In this document: piece after piece, positions 35,701 to 45,800 of the stretch
Numbering within the stretch: position 1 is the first letter of the stretch
How the letters are laid out: the number at the start of each line of letters is the position of its first letter
Position numbers and translations under genes: made by a program
Notes under the pieces: model-generated
What the model saw: the letters and a program-made list of their open reading frames with translations, nothing else
Told to the model about the DNA's origin: nothing
Databases searched by the model: none
From: Mesostigma viride
Lineage: Eukaryota; Streptophyta; Mesostigmatophyceae; Mesostigmatales; Mesostigmataceae
Assembly (NCBI GenBank): GCA_009746045.1
Contig: RPFO01000130.1
Coordinates: forward strand, 841,200 to 903,699
Reading direction: 5' to 3'
Length of the DNA: 62,500 bases

Positions 35701-36626
35701 CACCCACCCACCCACCCACCCACCCACCCACCCACCCACCCACCCACCCACCCACCCACCCACCCACCCACCCACCCACCCACCCACCCACCCACCCACC
35801 CACCCACCCACCCACCCACCCACCCACCCACCCACCCACCCACCCACCCACCCACCCACCCAACCAACCAACCAACCAACCAACCAAAAAGTACAAAGAA
35901 ATAGGAACAGTCCCCACCTGCTCCACCGCTATCTCGCAAAAGGGGTTCATCGACATCTTCACGTTGCTCAGGTCCACGCCGGTCTGGTGGTGTAATCATG
36001 GGCGTGATGGCAGCCAGCACAAACATCATGAATAAGACACAGAAGGAAAGGGCAGGAATTCACGTTTCTCAGGTCCACGCCGGTCTGGGGGGGGGGGGGT
36101 TGATGCGGGTAGTGACGGTCACGAGAACAAGGACAAGCTAGTACACCGATGACAATGGCCAAATATGGAAATTGGTCAAACTACTAGGACACGGGCAACC
36201 GGGACGGATACATACTGGGACGCCCCTAATTATACACACTACTCGGAGGCAGAGGACGCCACAGGGATGCCGTAGAACACAGGAACTCGAACTAGCTAGT
36301 GCACAAGGACCATGAACTGCGAGCCTGATAGGGGAGGAGAAGGGCTGTCCCGAATGCGCTGACAAGCATGCAAGCTCCACGCTACAACCCGGCTAGCCCG
36401 AAAGTTGTTGAGACGCCAATCCAACATTCCGTTGACAGAATTGAGAGGTGCACGAGATTTAAGCCAAGTAAGAAAATAATTAAGCGGAGAGTATTCTCCG
36501 GATAGACGGAGTTCGCTGAATTCACACATGGGAATGACCAGCACTGTGGCATCTTGCCTTGTCCGACTTGACCCTGATCTTGGCAGCGTAGTCAACCACT
36601 CGTTTGACAGCAACGAGGATCTTCAT
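30695..36626 (-). CDS. ETFB: Electron transfer flavoprotein subunit beta
   Basis: The mitochondrial ETF beta subunit passes electrons from acyl-CoA and amino-acid dehydrogenases, via the alpha-subunit FAD, to ETF:ubiquinone oxidoreductase. Minus-strand exons: 36626-36558, 35983-35918, 32605-32366, 31649-31459, 30920-30695; 792 nt, 263 codons plus stop, near the family length of about 255. They give [97 protein letters not shown] and [20 protein letters not shown]. The last two contain the ETF-beta signature. The C-terminus [15 protein letters not shown] is of plant type. All phases match. Intron 1 has a GC donor (AAG|GCAAGA); the rest are GT-AG. The gene appears intact and divergent from the RING gene at 38207. 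Confidence 0.93.
31650..32365 (-). other. ETFB intron 3 with a 47-bp tandem repeat
   Basis: From about 32112 to 32347, about five copies of a 47-bp unit containing GTATGGTACAGTATGCCATA are seen with very few changes. GTATGG…CCATAC and TACAGTA/TACTGTA inside each unit are inverted, so each copy can fold. The rest of the intron shows no feature. Confidence 0.85.
32690..32766. repeat. (GT)n and (GA)n microsatellites
   Basis: A TGTGTG tract is followed by an AGAGAG tract, inside ETFB intron 2. Confidence 0.95.
32915..33170. repeat. About 69-bp tandem repeat, three to four copies
   Basis: Copies contain CAGATATCATCCATTCTTAT, GCACGGTGGGCATCACAGGA and CCCACCGTGC. The last two are partly inverse, so each unit can fold. 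Some copies lack the middle segment. Confidence 0.85.
33468..34115. mobile_element. hAT-like MITE, 648 bp, built of GAACATGTTC-type repeats
   Basis: Terminal inverted repeats TAGGGCTGGGACATCCG (17 bp, perfect) are flanked by an exact 8-bp duplication TGTAATAC (33460-33467 and 34116-34123). TAGGG ends and 8-bp duplications indicate the hAT superfamily. Both ends carry many imperfect repeats of CCGAACCCGAACACGAAC and palindromic GAACATGTTC, probable binding sites. There is no transposase, so it is non-autonomous. Confidence 0.9.
34183..35327. mobile_element. hAT-like non-autonomous element, 1145 bp
   Basis: Ends CAGTGCTTTTAGTAA and its inverse are flanked by 8-bp TATACAAC (34175-34182) and TATACTAC (35328-35335), one mismatch. 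CTGACGCG-type motifs are arrayed inside both ends: about 34-bp units at 34200-34370 and four 33-bp units with GCCGCCAACGGCGGCAAGTC at 35160-35296. A frame at 34910-35164 ([20 protein letters not shown]) is open but not recognised. Confidence 0.85.
35605..35887. repeat. (CCCA)n microsatellite with CCAA flanks
   Basis: About 65 CCCA units run in an almost pure tract, with CCAA tracts at both edges. It lies in ETFB intron 2, just downstream of the donor at 35917 on the minus strand. Confidence 0.97.
36057..36086 (-). pseudogene. Duplicate of ETFB exon 2 start with 3' splice site
   Basis: On the minus strand a poly-C tract ending CCCCAG is followed by ACCGGCGTGGACCTGAG and AAACGTGAA (TGVDLRNVN), one or two bases from the true exon 2 start at 35983 (TGVDLSNVK). 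It lies about 100 bases upstream of the true site and has a better polypyrimidine tract. Confidence 0.8.
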
Positions 36627-37296
36627 TGTCCCCGCCGGACACTGATGATAATTCGAAAGCTCGTCGAGATGAACTTGTGTGCCGCAAGCTGCCGATTTTC
36701 AGAATAGAGTTGTGCAACCCCTGGCTGTGGTCGAAGCATATCCCATATGAGAAAATACCAACAAGCTGCGATGCTTAGTTGCCTTCCCCGCGACTGTCGG
36801 CAATTATAAGCCTATGAGGACGACAAATAAGAGCAGATCATCTGATGCAAGGGATATAGCCTGACGTAAATTCGATTCTCGGTCACTCAGCTTGGTGCCT
36901 GCGACTATGTACACGTTGGCTCTGTACACGTACACGTTGGCTCTGTACACGTACACGTAAGATGTAGCGCACGTGCCGGATGCCATTTCTCGGTTCTGCC
37001 AGGGTTCTGCCCTGGTTCCTTGCTGGTTCTGCCATTTCTCTGCGCTCAGATGACGTGGCACATGTGACGCGACGCGGGGTCGCCGGTCGGGTGTTTCACG
37101 AAGGCAATAATATATAGACCCAGACCTTGCCCAGACCTGCAATTTTTCCTGAGTCGATTGTACAGCACATGATTATTTTCGGCCCACAGGCCACAATCAC
37201 TCAGGTCTCAGTAAAAGTCAACCAGGTCATAACTCGTAAACGGCGGTTATCTACTGCTCGGGTTTGAACCAGGATGTGGCCAAGATTAGGGTAATT
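36627..37296. promoter_or_regulatory. Divergent upstream region of ETFB
   Basis: This is the region upstream of the ETFB start codon. A GTACACGTTGGCTCT repeat occurs at about 36908-36955 and TGGTTCTGCC-like repeats at 37000-37035. No clear TATA box was identified. The call rests only on position. Confidence 0.35.
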
Positions 37297-37753
37297 ACAC
37301 CCCCCGCATTGGTAGTTTTAATTCAGTTCAGCCAAAAGGCCCTTCGGAATTAGACATTAGCGTTTTATTGGTTGAAAGTGTTACTGTGTCCGCCCAATTA
37401 ATTAATTATTAGTTTGTTTGTTTGGTTACCGAACAACCGTTAAACCGGCTGCGAAATTTAATAATTCTTTGTTTGTTTTGTATAACCCAGCCGGATGCAC
37501 TGCTCTTACGGCTAGTAAAAGCACATTTTTCAGCCAGAGATTTAATATTTCTTTGTTTTTTACCGCAAAAGAAGCGCTCTTGGCAGTCAAATTATTTATT
37601 TACACTTTCTTTATTTGTTTGGTAGCTTCAAAAACTACAGGTCAGTACACTCGGGAATTAGTTAATTAAAATTCTTTTGTTTTATTTATCGTTTGCAGCT
37701 GGCCGGCGCCCAGCCTCATAATTATTTAGTAAAACTACCAATGCGGAGGGTGT
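37297..37753. mobile_element. Small inverted-repeat element (MITE) between ETFB and the RING gene
   Basis: ACACCCCCCGCATTGGTAGT plus TTTA at 37297-37320 is inverted at 37730-37753 with one mismatch. The 457-bp segment has no coding frame of note. A target duplication was not clear (ATT-like bases on both sides), so the superfamily is open. Confidence 0.7.
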
Positions 37754-38206
37754 ATTCTGTACATTGATTCTAAACGGTTCCACTCCACTTCGTGGACCTG
37801 TTGGGCGTTGCTACAGCAGAGGACTTTTTCTTGCTCGGCGTGGTCAAGGACATGAGAGCATGGTGGGGCTACGGCATACAATATTGGGAGGGGGGGGGGG
37901 AGGCAGCTGGTGATTGCGGCCCCTCGTAAATTTATCATAATCGCTGTTCTCAAGACTTACTGTAGTAATACTGTAGTAAAGGCTGACCGAAGTCGGTCGC
38001 CTACCCTGTGGATGATGAACTGGGTTGGTCCGCGACTAAGAAATCCGGTCATGGTAAATTGGTAATCACGTTTTGCGGTTGCAGACCTGCGCTACATTGT
38101 CGTATGGATCGGTACCTGCCTGGAGTCTTCCTATTTGCAGCGATCGACCGGCCTCTTGTTAGGTGTCATTAAGATGTTCCAACGACAATGCCCAGTGTGA
38201 AACAAG

Positions 38207-41200
38207 ATGGGGTTCGATCCTGCCCGAGTGGTGAGACCTAACCCGGTTCCTGAGGACCTGGTGTGCTTTATCTGCACGGGGGTGCTACAAAATCCCTTTG
38301 AAGGCGCCTGTCAGCATCCTTTATGTCGGGCATGCTGGGATGCCTGGTTCCAGCATAGGAAAGAAAAAGACTGTCCACTATGCAGGAAGCCGCTTAGTGA
38401 GGGCGCGCTCAAACGTTCTCCTCTCGTAACACGGGATGACGTGGACGCCTTGGAGGTCACATGCGACAATGTAGAACGTGGATGCAAGGCCGTTGTGCCC
38501 CTAGGGGCGCTGCCAAGCCACCTGTCCTCCTGTGGCAAAGCCCTGGAGTCCTGCCACTACAGCGGTTGCTTGGCATTAGTGCTGCGGGAGGACCTGCCCA
38601 GCCACCTGCAGGAGTGCACACATCAGGCCGCCCCCTGCTACCTTTGCAATGTTTGCAATGCCAACGTTAAGCTTCGAGACCAGGAGGTGAGGCCAGTTGC
38701 AGCTTTTGTAGGCTGCACAGACATTGAAGTACTTGCGTTTACATGAAATATGTTATACTCCAGTACTGCTGCACAGGAAGTGGTCCCGGGCTGTTTGGAC
38801 AGTGGGCGGGAAAGCTGAAGGCAGTTTTGCAGTCCAGCAGGGCTTAGATCTCTCACGTAGTCGTCGTTACTGGAACATTGTGGTTTTTGAACTGCATATC
38901 GAGATTAAATGCCTGGGGGAGGCTACGCTGGCCTGTGAAACTGGCTTATCCATGTCTCCCTGGACAGAAGCACCTGCGTGACGACTGCCCAGCCGTGGAG
39001 GTGCCGTGCCAGCAAAAGGGAGGCTGTGGGCAGATGGTGCGACGTGATGCGCTTGCGGCCCATATCGACACCAAGTGCAGCCAATCAGCAACCACTGGGG
39101 AATCTCCAGGACGCCAACAGGTAGGGAGCGGCTTGTCAATACCATGTTGGGTCAGCACTCAGCCTGGTAGATTGTATTATGGTAACATTCATATGCCCCC
39201 TTTTTCCTCCCCGGCGCCCCCCCCCCCCCCCCCCCCCTCCTCTCAATGCAAACCTATACCGCCCGCATTATTAATTTTTAATTTAAGAAAGAATTTCTGG
39301 CAAACTTTCTGGCTGAAATGCTGAAACAAACCAAAGAAAATCAATTAATTAAATCCTGTTGCTGTTGGCTGGCTTAAAGATGAACTTGACACACAAACAA
39401 AGAAAATGTATTAACCAACTGCAGTCGGCAGCAAGTATGCCCCAAACATCAATGACATCATGATACTGTGACCCTACCTAGCCGCCGGAGGGTCGCCTAA
39501 AAGAAGGCGCGGGACGGCATGTACCGTATCACCCAAACTATAAACAAAAGAAAATAAACACCCGGCCGCCTTGAATGGCTGCAGGACAAACAAAAAACAA
39601 AGGGTTTTAACTCAATAAAACAAGCCGGGGACCCTACTAAGCTCCCAACAATCGATCCAGGATAATGCATTAATGGGCAATAATTGACTATGACGCATAA
39701 ACTTCCATTGCGGGCTGTGTACATACACAATGGTAGTAAGTAATACGCAGCACAAGTCAGCAACCATGTCATTTTGAGGACTGGTGGCAAACGTCCATCA
39801 TGCAGGATTCTGGCAGACATTTCCCCTGCCAAGTACAATGTGTAATCTCGCCAAAATGTCTGTCAGAGCAGCTTCATGAGCAAGTTTCGCCGTGGAAATT
39901 GGTGGCTACTGCCACTGAGGTGCATATCAAATTCAGAAACGTTTCCTGCTGAGGTATACCAAAGATGCTGTGCAGGCCTCCATGGTTTTGTACCTTTGTG
40001 GGATGTGGAGTTACACTTGTGGGCATGATGTATACTGTTGCTCGACCTGATATATCGTTGCTCTTTCTATTGAGGACATTGCCAGTCTGCCAAGCCAGCT
40101 TACCGCAGTGACTATGGCTTCGCTTCTTTGTTGACACAGGTCAAACGGAAGAGTAAGGTTGGCGGGCACGGAGGGATAAAGGGAGCACTGGGTAAGTGTC
40201 TTTGTTTGATGGGCAGCCTCCCACCTAGTTGCCTGGAGGATGTTCATGGCAAGTTTATGACTAGTATTCATCACTGGTATGTATAGTCCATTGATAGGTC
40301 GACTTTGTGGCATATGTACACACTGATTTTATGCTGCATCCTGCAAGTTCTTGGCGTGCCTCAATAGGGAGGGCAGAAAGCATGATCTTGGAGCTATTTT
40401 GAGCCTTTTGCCAGGGTTTAGGGTTTACAGGCTGGTTAGGCCAAAAGAGTCGAAATTGTGTAAGGTGCCCTTAACTTTTTACACACTTTTCCAAAAATAG
40501 TGCAAAATAGCTCAAAATTCGTGAAAAAATATTTTTAAAACATCTATGTTGAGAAAATGCCACTTTTGCTGACCAAACTTACGGCTAAACAAGCATATTG
40601 TGTTTCCCCTGGTTAAGTTAACATGGAGACAAGCCACAGCTCCAGCCAATAGTGTGGCAGGTTAAAAAAAATCGCAAAAATATTCATCAAATCAGAAATA
40701 AGAAGTAAAAAATAAGTTCCTGCGGGGCACAGGCAAGATTCCCATGAATCTGGGAGTTATTCCCATAGTACAGATATGGCTGCAAGATACTGCCACTAAC
40801 CATACCCTGGACATAACTTGACCTTCCGGAAAATTGAGAGCGAATCTGGAGAAGCTGAAAGTACATTTGCCTGGCAGTTTTTCATGACGGATGCGACTGC
40901 GAGTCGAGCGGTCGAGGAAACCGATGGCTTGTACGGTAAAAAGGCGATACAAACTGGGAGATATCTGTCTGGTTCAGAAAGTACTTCTGTAACCGACAGT
41001 AGATCAAATAATTTTCGACCGCTCGACTCGCAGTCGCATCCGTCATGAAAAACTGCCAGGCAAATGTACTTTCAGCTTCTCCAGATTCGCTCTCAATTTT
41101 CCGGAAGCGCTTGCTGACACTATAAGGGTCACTATAGCCTAACCAGCCTGTAGGGTCTAGTTTTTAACCCTACCAGCGGTAAGTCTTGCCCTTTCATTCA

Positions 41201-41720
41201 GTCTAGGCACAGCATTGTAGGAGTACAAACCTTCTTCAATAGAAATGCTGTTGCAAGTTGCATGGAGTTAGCGATTGCCAACAGAGTGAACACGCTACTC
41301 ATTTCTTATCGCATCAGAAACCCTGGCAAAATAGCAGCCCCAAGTAGCAAAATCGCGAAGAGGTTTCTGGCCAAGTGAACCAGATTTCCCTGCTATATGC
41401 ATGCAAGTTCCTGCCCTCCTCGCCTGCCTAAGGACAGGGGCCCAGTTGGGCAAGGACTCTGGAAGAGGTGAACCTAGGGCAGTCTGCACAAGAGATAGTT
41501 GATAATGTCTTGCTGCTAAACTGTGATTGTAGGCATCTCTACCTGGATAACGGGAGCCTGTTGAACCTGGATGTTTCCCTCGCACCCTACTAACGACATG
41601 CAGGACTCGACCGCAGCGAACTTGCAAGCAGCAAGCGACTATGCAGTGGCAAGGCTGCTGGCGTGGAAGAGGCGAAGGGCACCCACGATCTCTCCAGCCT
41701 TGGATCTGGGACATTCATAG
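38207..41720 (+). CDS. RING and TRAF-type zinc-finger protein, probable E3 ubiquitin ligase
   Basis: Exons 38207-38686, 38968-39120 and, less certainly, 41604-41720 (stop TAG); 249 residues, all junctions phase 0. The RING finger is near residues 20-65: CFICTGVL, then CQHPLCRACWDAWF, then CPLCRKPL (C3HC4). Cys/His pairs typical of TRAF-type fingers follow: CDNVERGCKAVV, HLSSCGKALESCHYSGC, HLQECTHQAAPC and, in exon 2, CPAVEVPCQQKGGCGQMV with HIDTKC. RING plus TRAF-type fingers occur in NRDP1/TRAF-like E3 ligases that transfer ubiquitin from an E2. The predicted last exon encodes a coil-like [28 protein letters not shown] branch-point-like sequence lies 13 bases before it. A second copy of this exon lies at 42750, so the gene's end is uncertain. 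TGTAA follows the stop at 41736. Confidence 0.7.
39121..40427 (+). other. First part of RING-gene intron 2
   Basis: It contains a C21-type homopolymer tract at 39219-39238 and otherwise AT-rich unique sequence. No exon was recognised. Confidence 0.5.
40428..41150. mobile_element. Non-autonomous DNA element with internal 93-bp perfect inverted repeat
   Basis: Ends CAGGCTGGTTAGGC and GCCTAACCAGCCTG are exact inverses, flanked by TAGGGTTTA (40419-40427) and TAGGGTCTA (41151-41159), a 9-bp duplication with one mismatch. Nine-base duplications point to a Mutator-like origin, but the short ends do not settle it. Inside, 40822-40914 is inverted without visible mismatch at 41015-41107 with a loop of about 100 bases. 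No protein is encoded. Confidence 0.75.
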
Positions 41721-41730
41721 GCTGGAACAG
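41205..41730 (+). repeat. Diverged tandem duplicate, copy 1
   Basis: This stretch, with AATAGAAATGCTGTTGC near 41240, GCACAAGAGAT near 41487 and the exon-like GCAAGCAGCAAGCGAC near 41625, is paralogous to 42275-42810. Spacing is about 1.07-1.15 kb. Confidence 0.75.
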
Positions 41731-42274
41731 CGGTATGTAAACTCCAATTACATGCAGGTTAGCTTTGTATCATGTTCTCTGATTTTAATGTGGCTGCAAC
41801 AAAGTTTTCGGGAAACACGAGCATTTCCTCACCGTCAGCAAGAATTTTTTAACCTCTGTAGTGATTCTTGGGAGGTCATGCAGCAACCGTGGGAAAGCTG
41901 TTGAGCCTTAATGTGCAATGCGGGATGCAGCGAGCTTGTACGTAGTTTATCGTGGATCTGATTACTGTCAAGGCATTTCAAGTCAAGGCAACTTGCTGAT
42001 CTCTTGCCATGCTTGCCATGCTGATCTCAATAGCTTGTGGTGGGAAGTATGCTGTCTCCTTCCGCATGGCCCGAACTTTGTTCATTGCTTTGCTACTTGG
42101 CACAACCTGTAATGACGGAGGATGGTGCTGTGCTGGTTGTTCCCTGCCTTGGGGGAGAATCGCTGGTGGCTGTCGGGTAAAGAGCCTGGCATTGTGTCGA
42201 TTTCTGCAACTTAATTCTAAGTTTCTGCTTATCCTTGTTTAGGCTTGTTCTTGCACTAAGTATCACCATCTAGT

Positions 42275-42842
42275 TCTGTCTAGGCACATTGTTCATGGAA
42301 GCCATAACCTGGTTGAATAGAAATGCTGTTGCGAGTGCAGCATGGAATTTAGCGATTGTCAACAAAGTGAACAGCCCCCTCTTCTCATATTACAACCAAG
42401 AAAGCCTTGGTAAAGGAGCAGCTCGTCCAAGTATGCAGCAACAGTGCTCAGGCAGCCAACTGAACCAGAGGTCCACGCCATTCACACCCAGTCCTGCTAT
42501 GCGACCTTTGCTCCTTGGCAGCCTGAGGGCAGGATCGACCCCGTCTGGGCACTAACTGGCCTAAATAGGGGTTTGCCTTGCAGAGCCGTAGGCAGGGATC
42601 CAGGAAGAGGTAGTCCTCTTGGCCTTTCTGCACAAGAGATGGATATATTACTGGTTGAACTGCAAGTAAGTAGGCTCATATTGATACTTCCTGTAGAGCC
42701 GGAGCCTAAACCTGGATGTTTTCTTGGCATGCTCCCAACGAGGATGCAGGAGCTGACAGCAGCGAACCTGCAAGCAGCAAGCGACAACGCAGTGGCCAGG
42801 CTGCTGGCTATGTGGAACGAAAAATGCTGGGCACCAGGGTAA
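42275..42842 (+). repeat. Diverged tandem duplicate, copy 2
   Basis: Partner of 41205-41730. In the exon-like part (42750-42815) differences between copies fall mostly at third codon positions of the frame [19 protein letters not shown], suggesting this frame was under selection after the duplication. In this copy the frame ends at TAA 42840-42842. Confidence 0.7.
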
Positions 42843-45800
42843 ACGAGGACAAGGGCGTCCAGGCACATAGTGGAGGCGCCATGGGACATCGGCCTGCTAG
42901 GGTTCTCCTCTGCTTTCAAGATGGCCCAACGTGGCGACAGAAACCCATGGCTGAGCCACTGGTCGAGGAGGGGAAGAATGCACGCTATGGCTTTACAGGA
43001 ATCGTTGCAGGGGACAATCTGCCCACGCTTGCTTTGCGGATTGAGTCCGAGACAGGGGAGAGGCTGCTGGGCCCGGTGTTGGCGGGGGAGGCTCAGAAGG
43101 TGGCAGGGCCGGGCCAGGCAAGCATCCATGCTTTTAGTTCAGGTTGGGTGTTTGAATACATGTTGGCACAGCTAGGTATCAACTATACGGCTGCGGTGCC
43201 TCTGCCACAGGATGGCATCCTTCCGGAGTTGGAATTGCCCCGCAAGGCTGGGCGGCATTTCATGCATGTTAGGGTTTTATCGAGGCAGGTGGGGAGTTGC
43301 TCTTACACCGACCAGCCCCTGTCAGGCCGGGATCTGCTCGACCAGGGGTATAAGTTTGAGGAGACGATCAAGCTAACAGCCATGGTGGAGGCAGGTGAGG
43401 ATTTTATGTTAGAGTATTGTAGCCTATAGGGCATTTCTTAGTTGTTACAGCGCTGTATGTTTCCTCGATAAATCAGATCAGCCTATAGAATAGCATAGCA
43501 TGGTAATGATTGTATCAGCGTGGTAATGTTCTTGCTAGAGCCAGGTTTATAGAGTTATTGAATCCCCTGTGATTCAAGAGCAACCCCTTTGGTGCAGATG
43601 TCCCCTTTGCAATATGCTTAGATTTCATTAGTTTGGGTTGGCATGGTAGGGGAGGGTGTTCCAGGTGATACTAATCGGCCTCTGTCATGCAGGCAACATG
43701 CCAGGAAATGTCCATGCAGTGGGCGGAATTTATGGAAATGCTGAGGGTCTTTGTGAAGGCAGGTAAATTGTTGCCCCTTGAGGATGTTTGAATGGCCCCT
43801 TAGTTGTCATTAGCACCATGGGGTGGTTATGTTCCATATCATTATACTATGTAAATCGTATCAGATTGATATCGTCGCTTTTCCAGCCCGATTCGATCAG
43901 AGCAATAATGGGCAATTCTAATGCCAGTGGAGCATACAGGATTATGAGGGTCTTATTTAGGACCTGACAGGTCCAACTGACCCTCGGTGCTCCATATAGC
44001 ATCCTTGCTAGCTCTCTAGTACGTGCAGGTGGTGGCCCTTATGTACATGGTGGGCAAGTGGCAGGTTGGTCAATGGTGGACATTCACCCCATATGAACCA
44101 CCGTGTGTCTTGTAAGAGTGGCATGTTTGGGAGCAGAGGTGGCATACTGGGATTTTCTTATGTAGCTACTGTAAAAGCTTTTGCCTCTGCATCTGGTCCC
44201 CATGGGCATATGCATGGTCCCTCAAGGGCATATGGGTTCGGCGCTCAAACATGCGACCCGGACTCTTGATGTGCACGAGCTGTCCTTGATATGTATGGCG
44301 CTCGGATATCTTGTTTTTCTGTGTGCGTGGCTGGTTTGCCATGTCGACTAAAACGCAGGTCCTCATGCCAAGTGGTCCGTCATATCCATCCCCGACCTAG
44401 CGCCTCCGACACCCGAGCCAACCCTCAGCAAAGGTGCCGATGCTGTTCCCCGCAACACCCCTCAGCTCCTCCTGGGGCAGCCGCTGTTGCAATCCCGCCT
44501 CGGCTTCGTGGCGATGGATCGATTCGAAAACCCGGTGGCGGTCCAGGAGGCCCCAAGTCTGCGGGTGGTGCCCCAAGATGGAGGGGAGGCGGGGGGGCAG
44601 CAGGCGGTGGTATTTCTGGTCAAGGACTTGCGTACGAGACAAGGCTTCGTTGATGGTGGCCAAGGCCATAAAGGGACGTCGATTGGCAGGCTTGGGCAAC
44701 CGGAGCATCCACAGCCATCTTCTACAGTCTATCATCTTCTACAGGCCATCATCTGTAAGGAGCCGCTGCTGAGGGTCATGGACACCCTGCCAGGGAGTTA
44801 CCTGCGCAAGGTGGCTGCCACTGACGACCGTGGCCAGCCCAGTGACTACTTTTGTGTGTGCAACGACTCTGACGTGTACCTGCATCAGAATGACCCCCGC
44901 CCAGCATACTCATCCACCTCCTCCGCATCATCATCCTCTGCAGGGTCCTCGCCATCCCAGCGGTATGCCTTGGAGGTAGCCAGCTCGGGCGACTCGGACG
45001 TATCCTCACGGGTGGATGTGGACATAGTAAGGCAGGGTGTTGCCCCCAAGTGTTTCATCCGCGTCCATGGCATGCCTGACTACCACCTGTTGTCGTGGCA
45101 GCGGATAGAAGGCAGCTGGGGGGAGGTTCGAGTGGGCCCGTTGATCAGAGGGCTCAGTTTTCGGATCATTATACCTGGCATCCGCAAGCTGTGCCTTGAC
45201 GTCACGAGCCCTGGGCTGAAGCTGCGGGCCATGGAGGTGCCCCTGCATCAAGCGCAGGGTGATCCGACTTGGGGTTCCCCCTGCGTCATGGTGGCATCCT
45301 TGGGCATGAAAGAGAACGGGACGTACCATTTCCCGCCACTGCTCACGGTTCAGGACCCCGAGGCACCAGCTTTGGAGGCTGGAGATGCCGCTGGCATGGC
45401 GGTCAGGCCGGACATCGAGGATTCTGGGGACATCCACCCTGAGGTGCGTTAAGGATTGCCTCGAAGGGGCCCCAGGCTATATAACAGATATTCACGGATT
45501 AGTGAAGGTTGTGTTTGAGATATAGAGCTGCAGGATTGAGCGGGAAATCTTTGCTGGAAGTTGGGGAGGGGGAGGGAGGGGGGGGGGAAGAAAAGACGAA
45601 GAAGATTGGGGGTGGAAGGCCAGGATTGGAGGCAGGCATGATGACTGCGATTAGATGAGACACACGGCAAAGGTTATATTTTGAGTCTCCTGCGTTTTGT
45701 CGGGCGCTCTGCCCGTGTCCAAACTCACGGCAACGTGTGGTGGAAAGAAAAATAATTGGTTTTCTCTGAACATAGTTTGATTAACGCATGCGGGAAAGAT

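Noticed and set aside
35468-36035. Thr-His-Pro and Gly-Trp-Val repeat proteins
   Set aside because: These are the CCCA microsatellite translated, inside an ETFB intron.
39219-39238. Long C homopolymer as a functional site
   Set aside because: A simple homopolymer in an intron with no adjacent splice site or exon copy; nothing supports a role.
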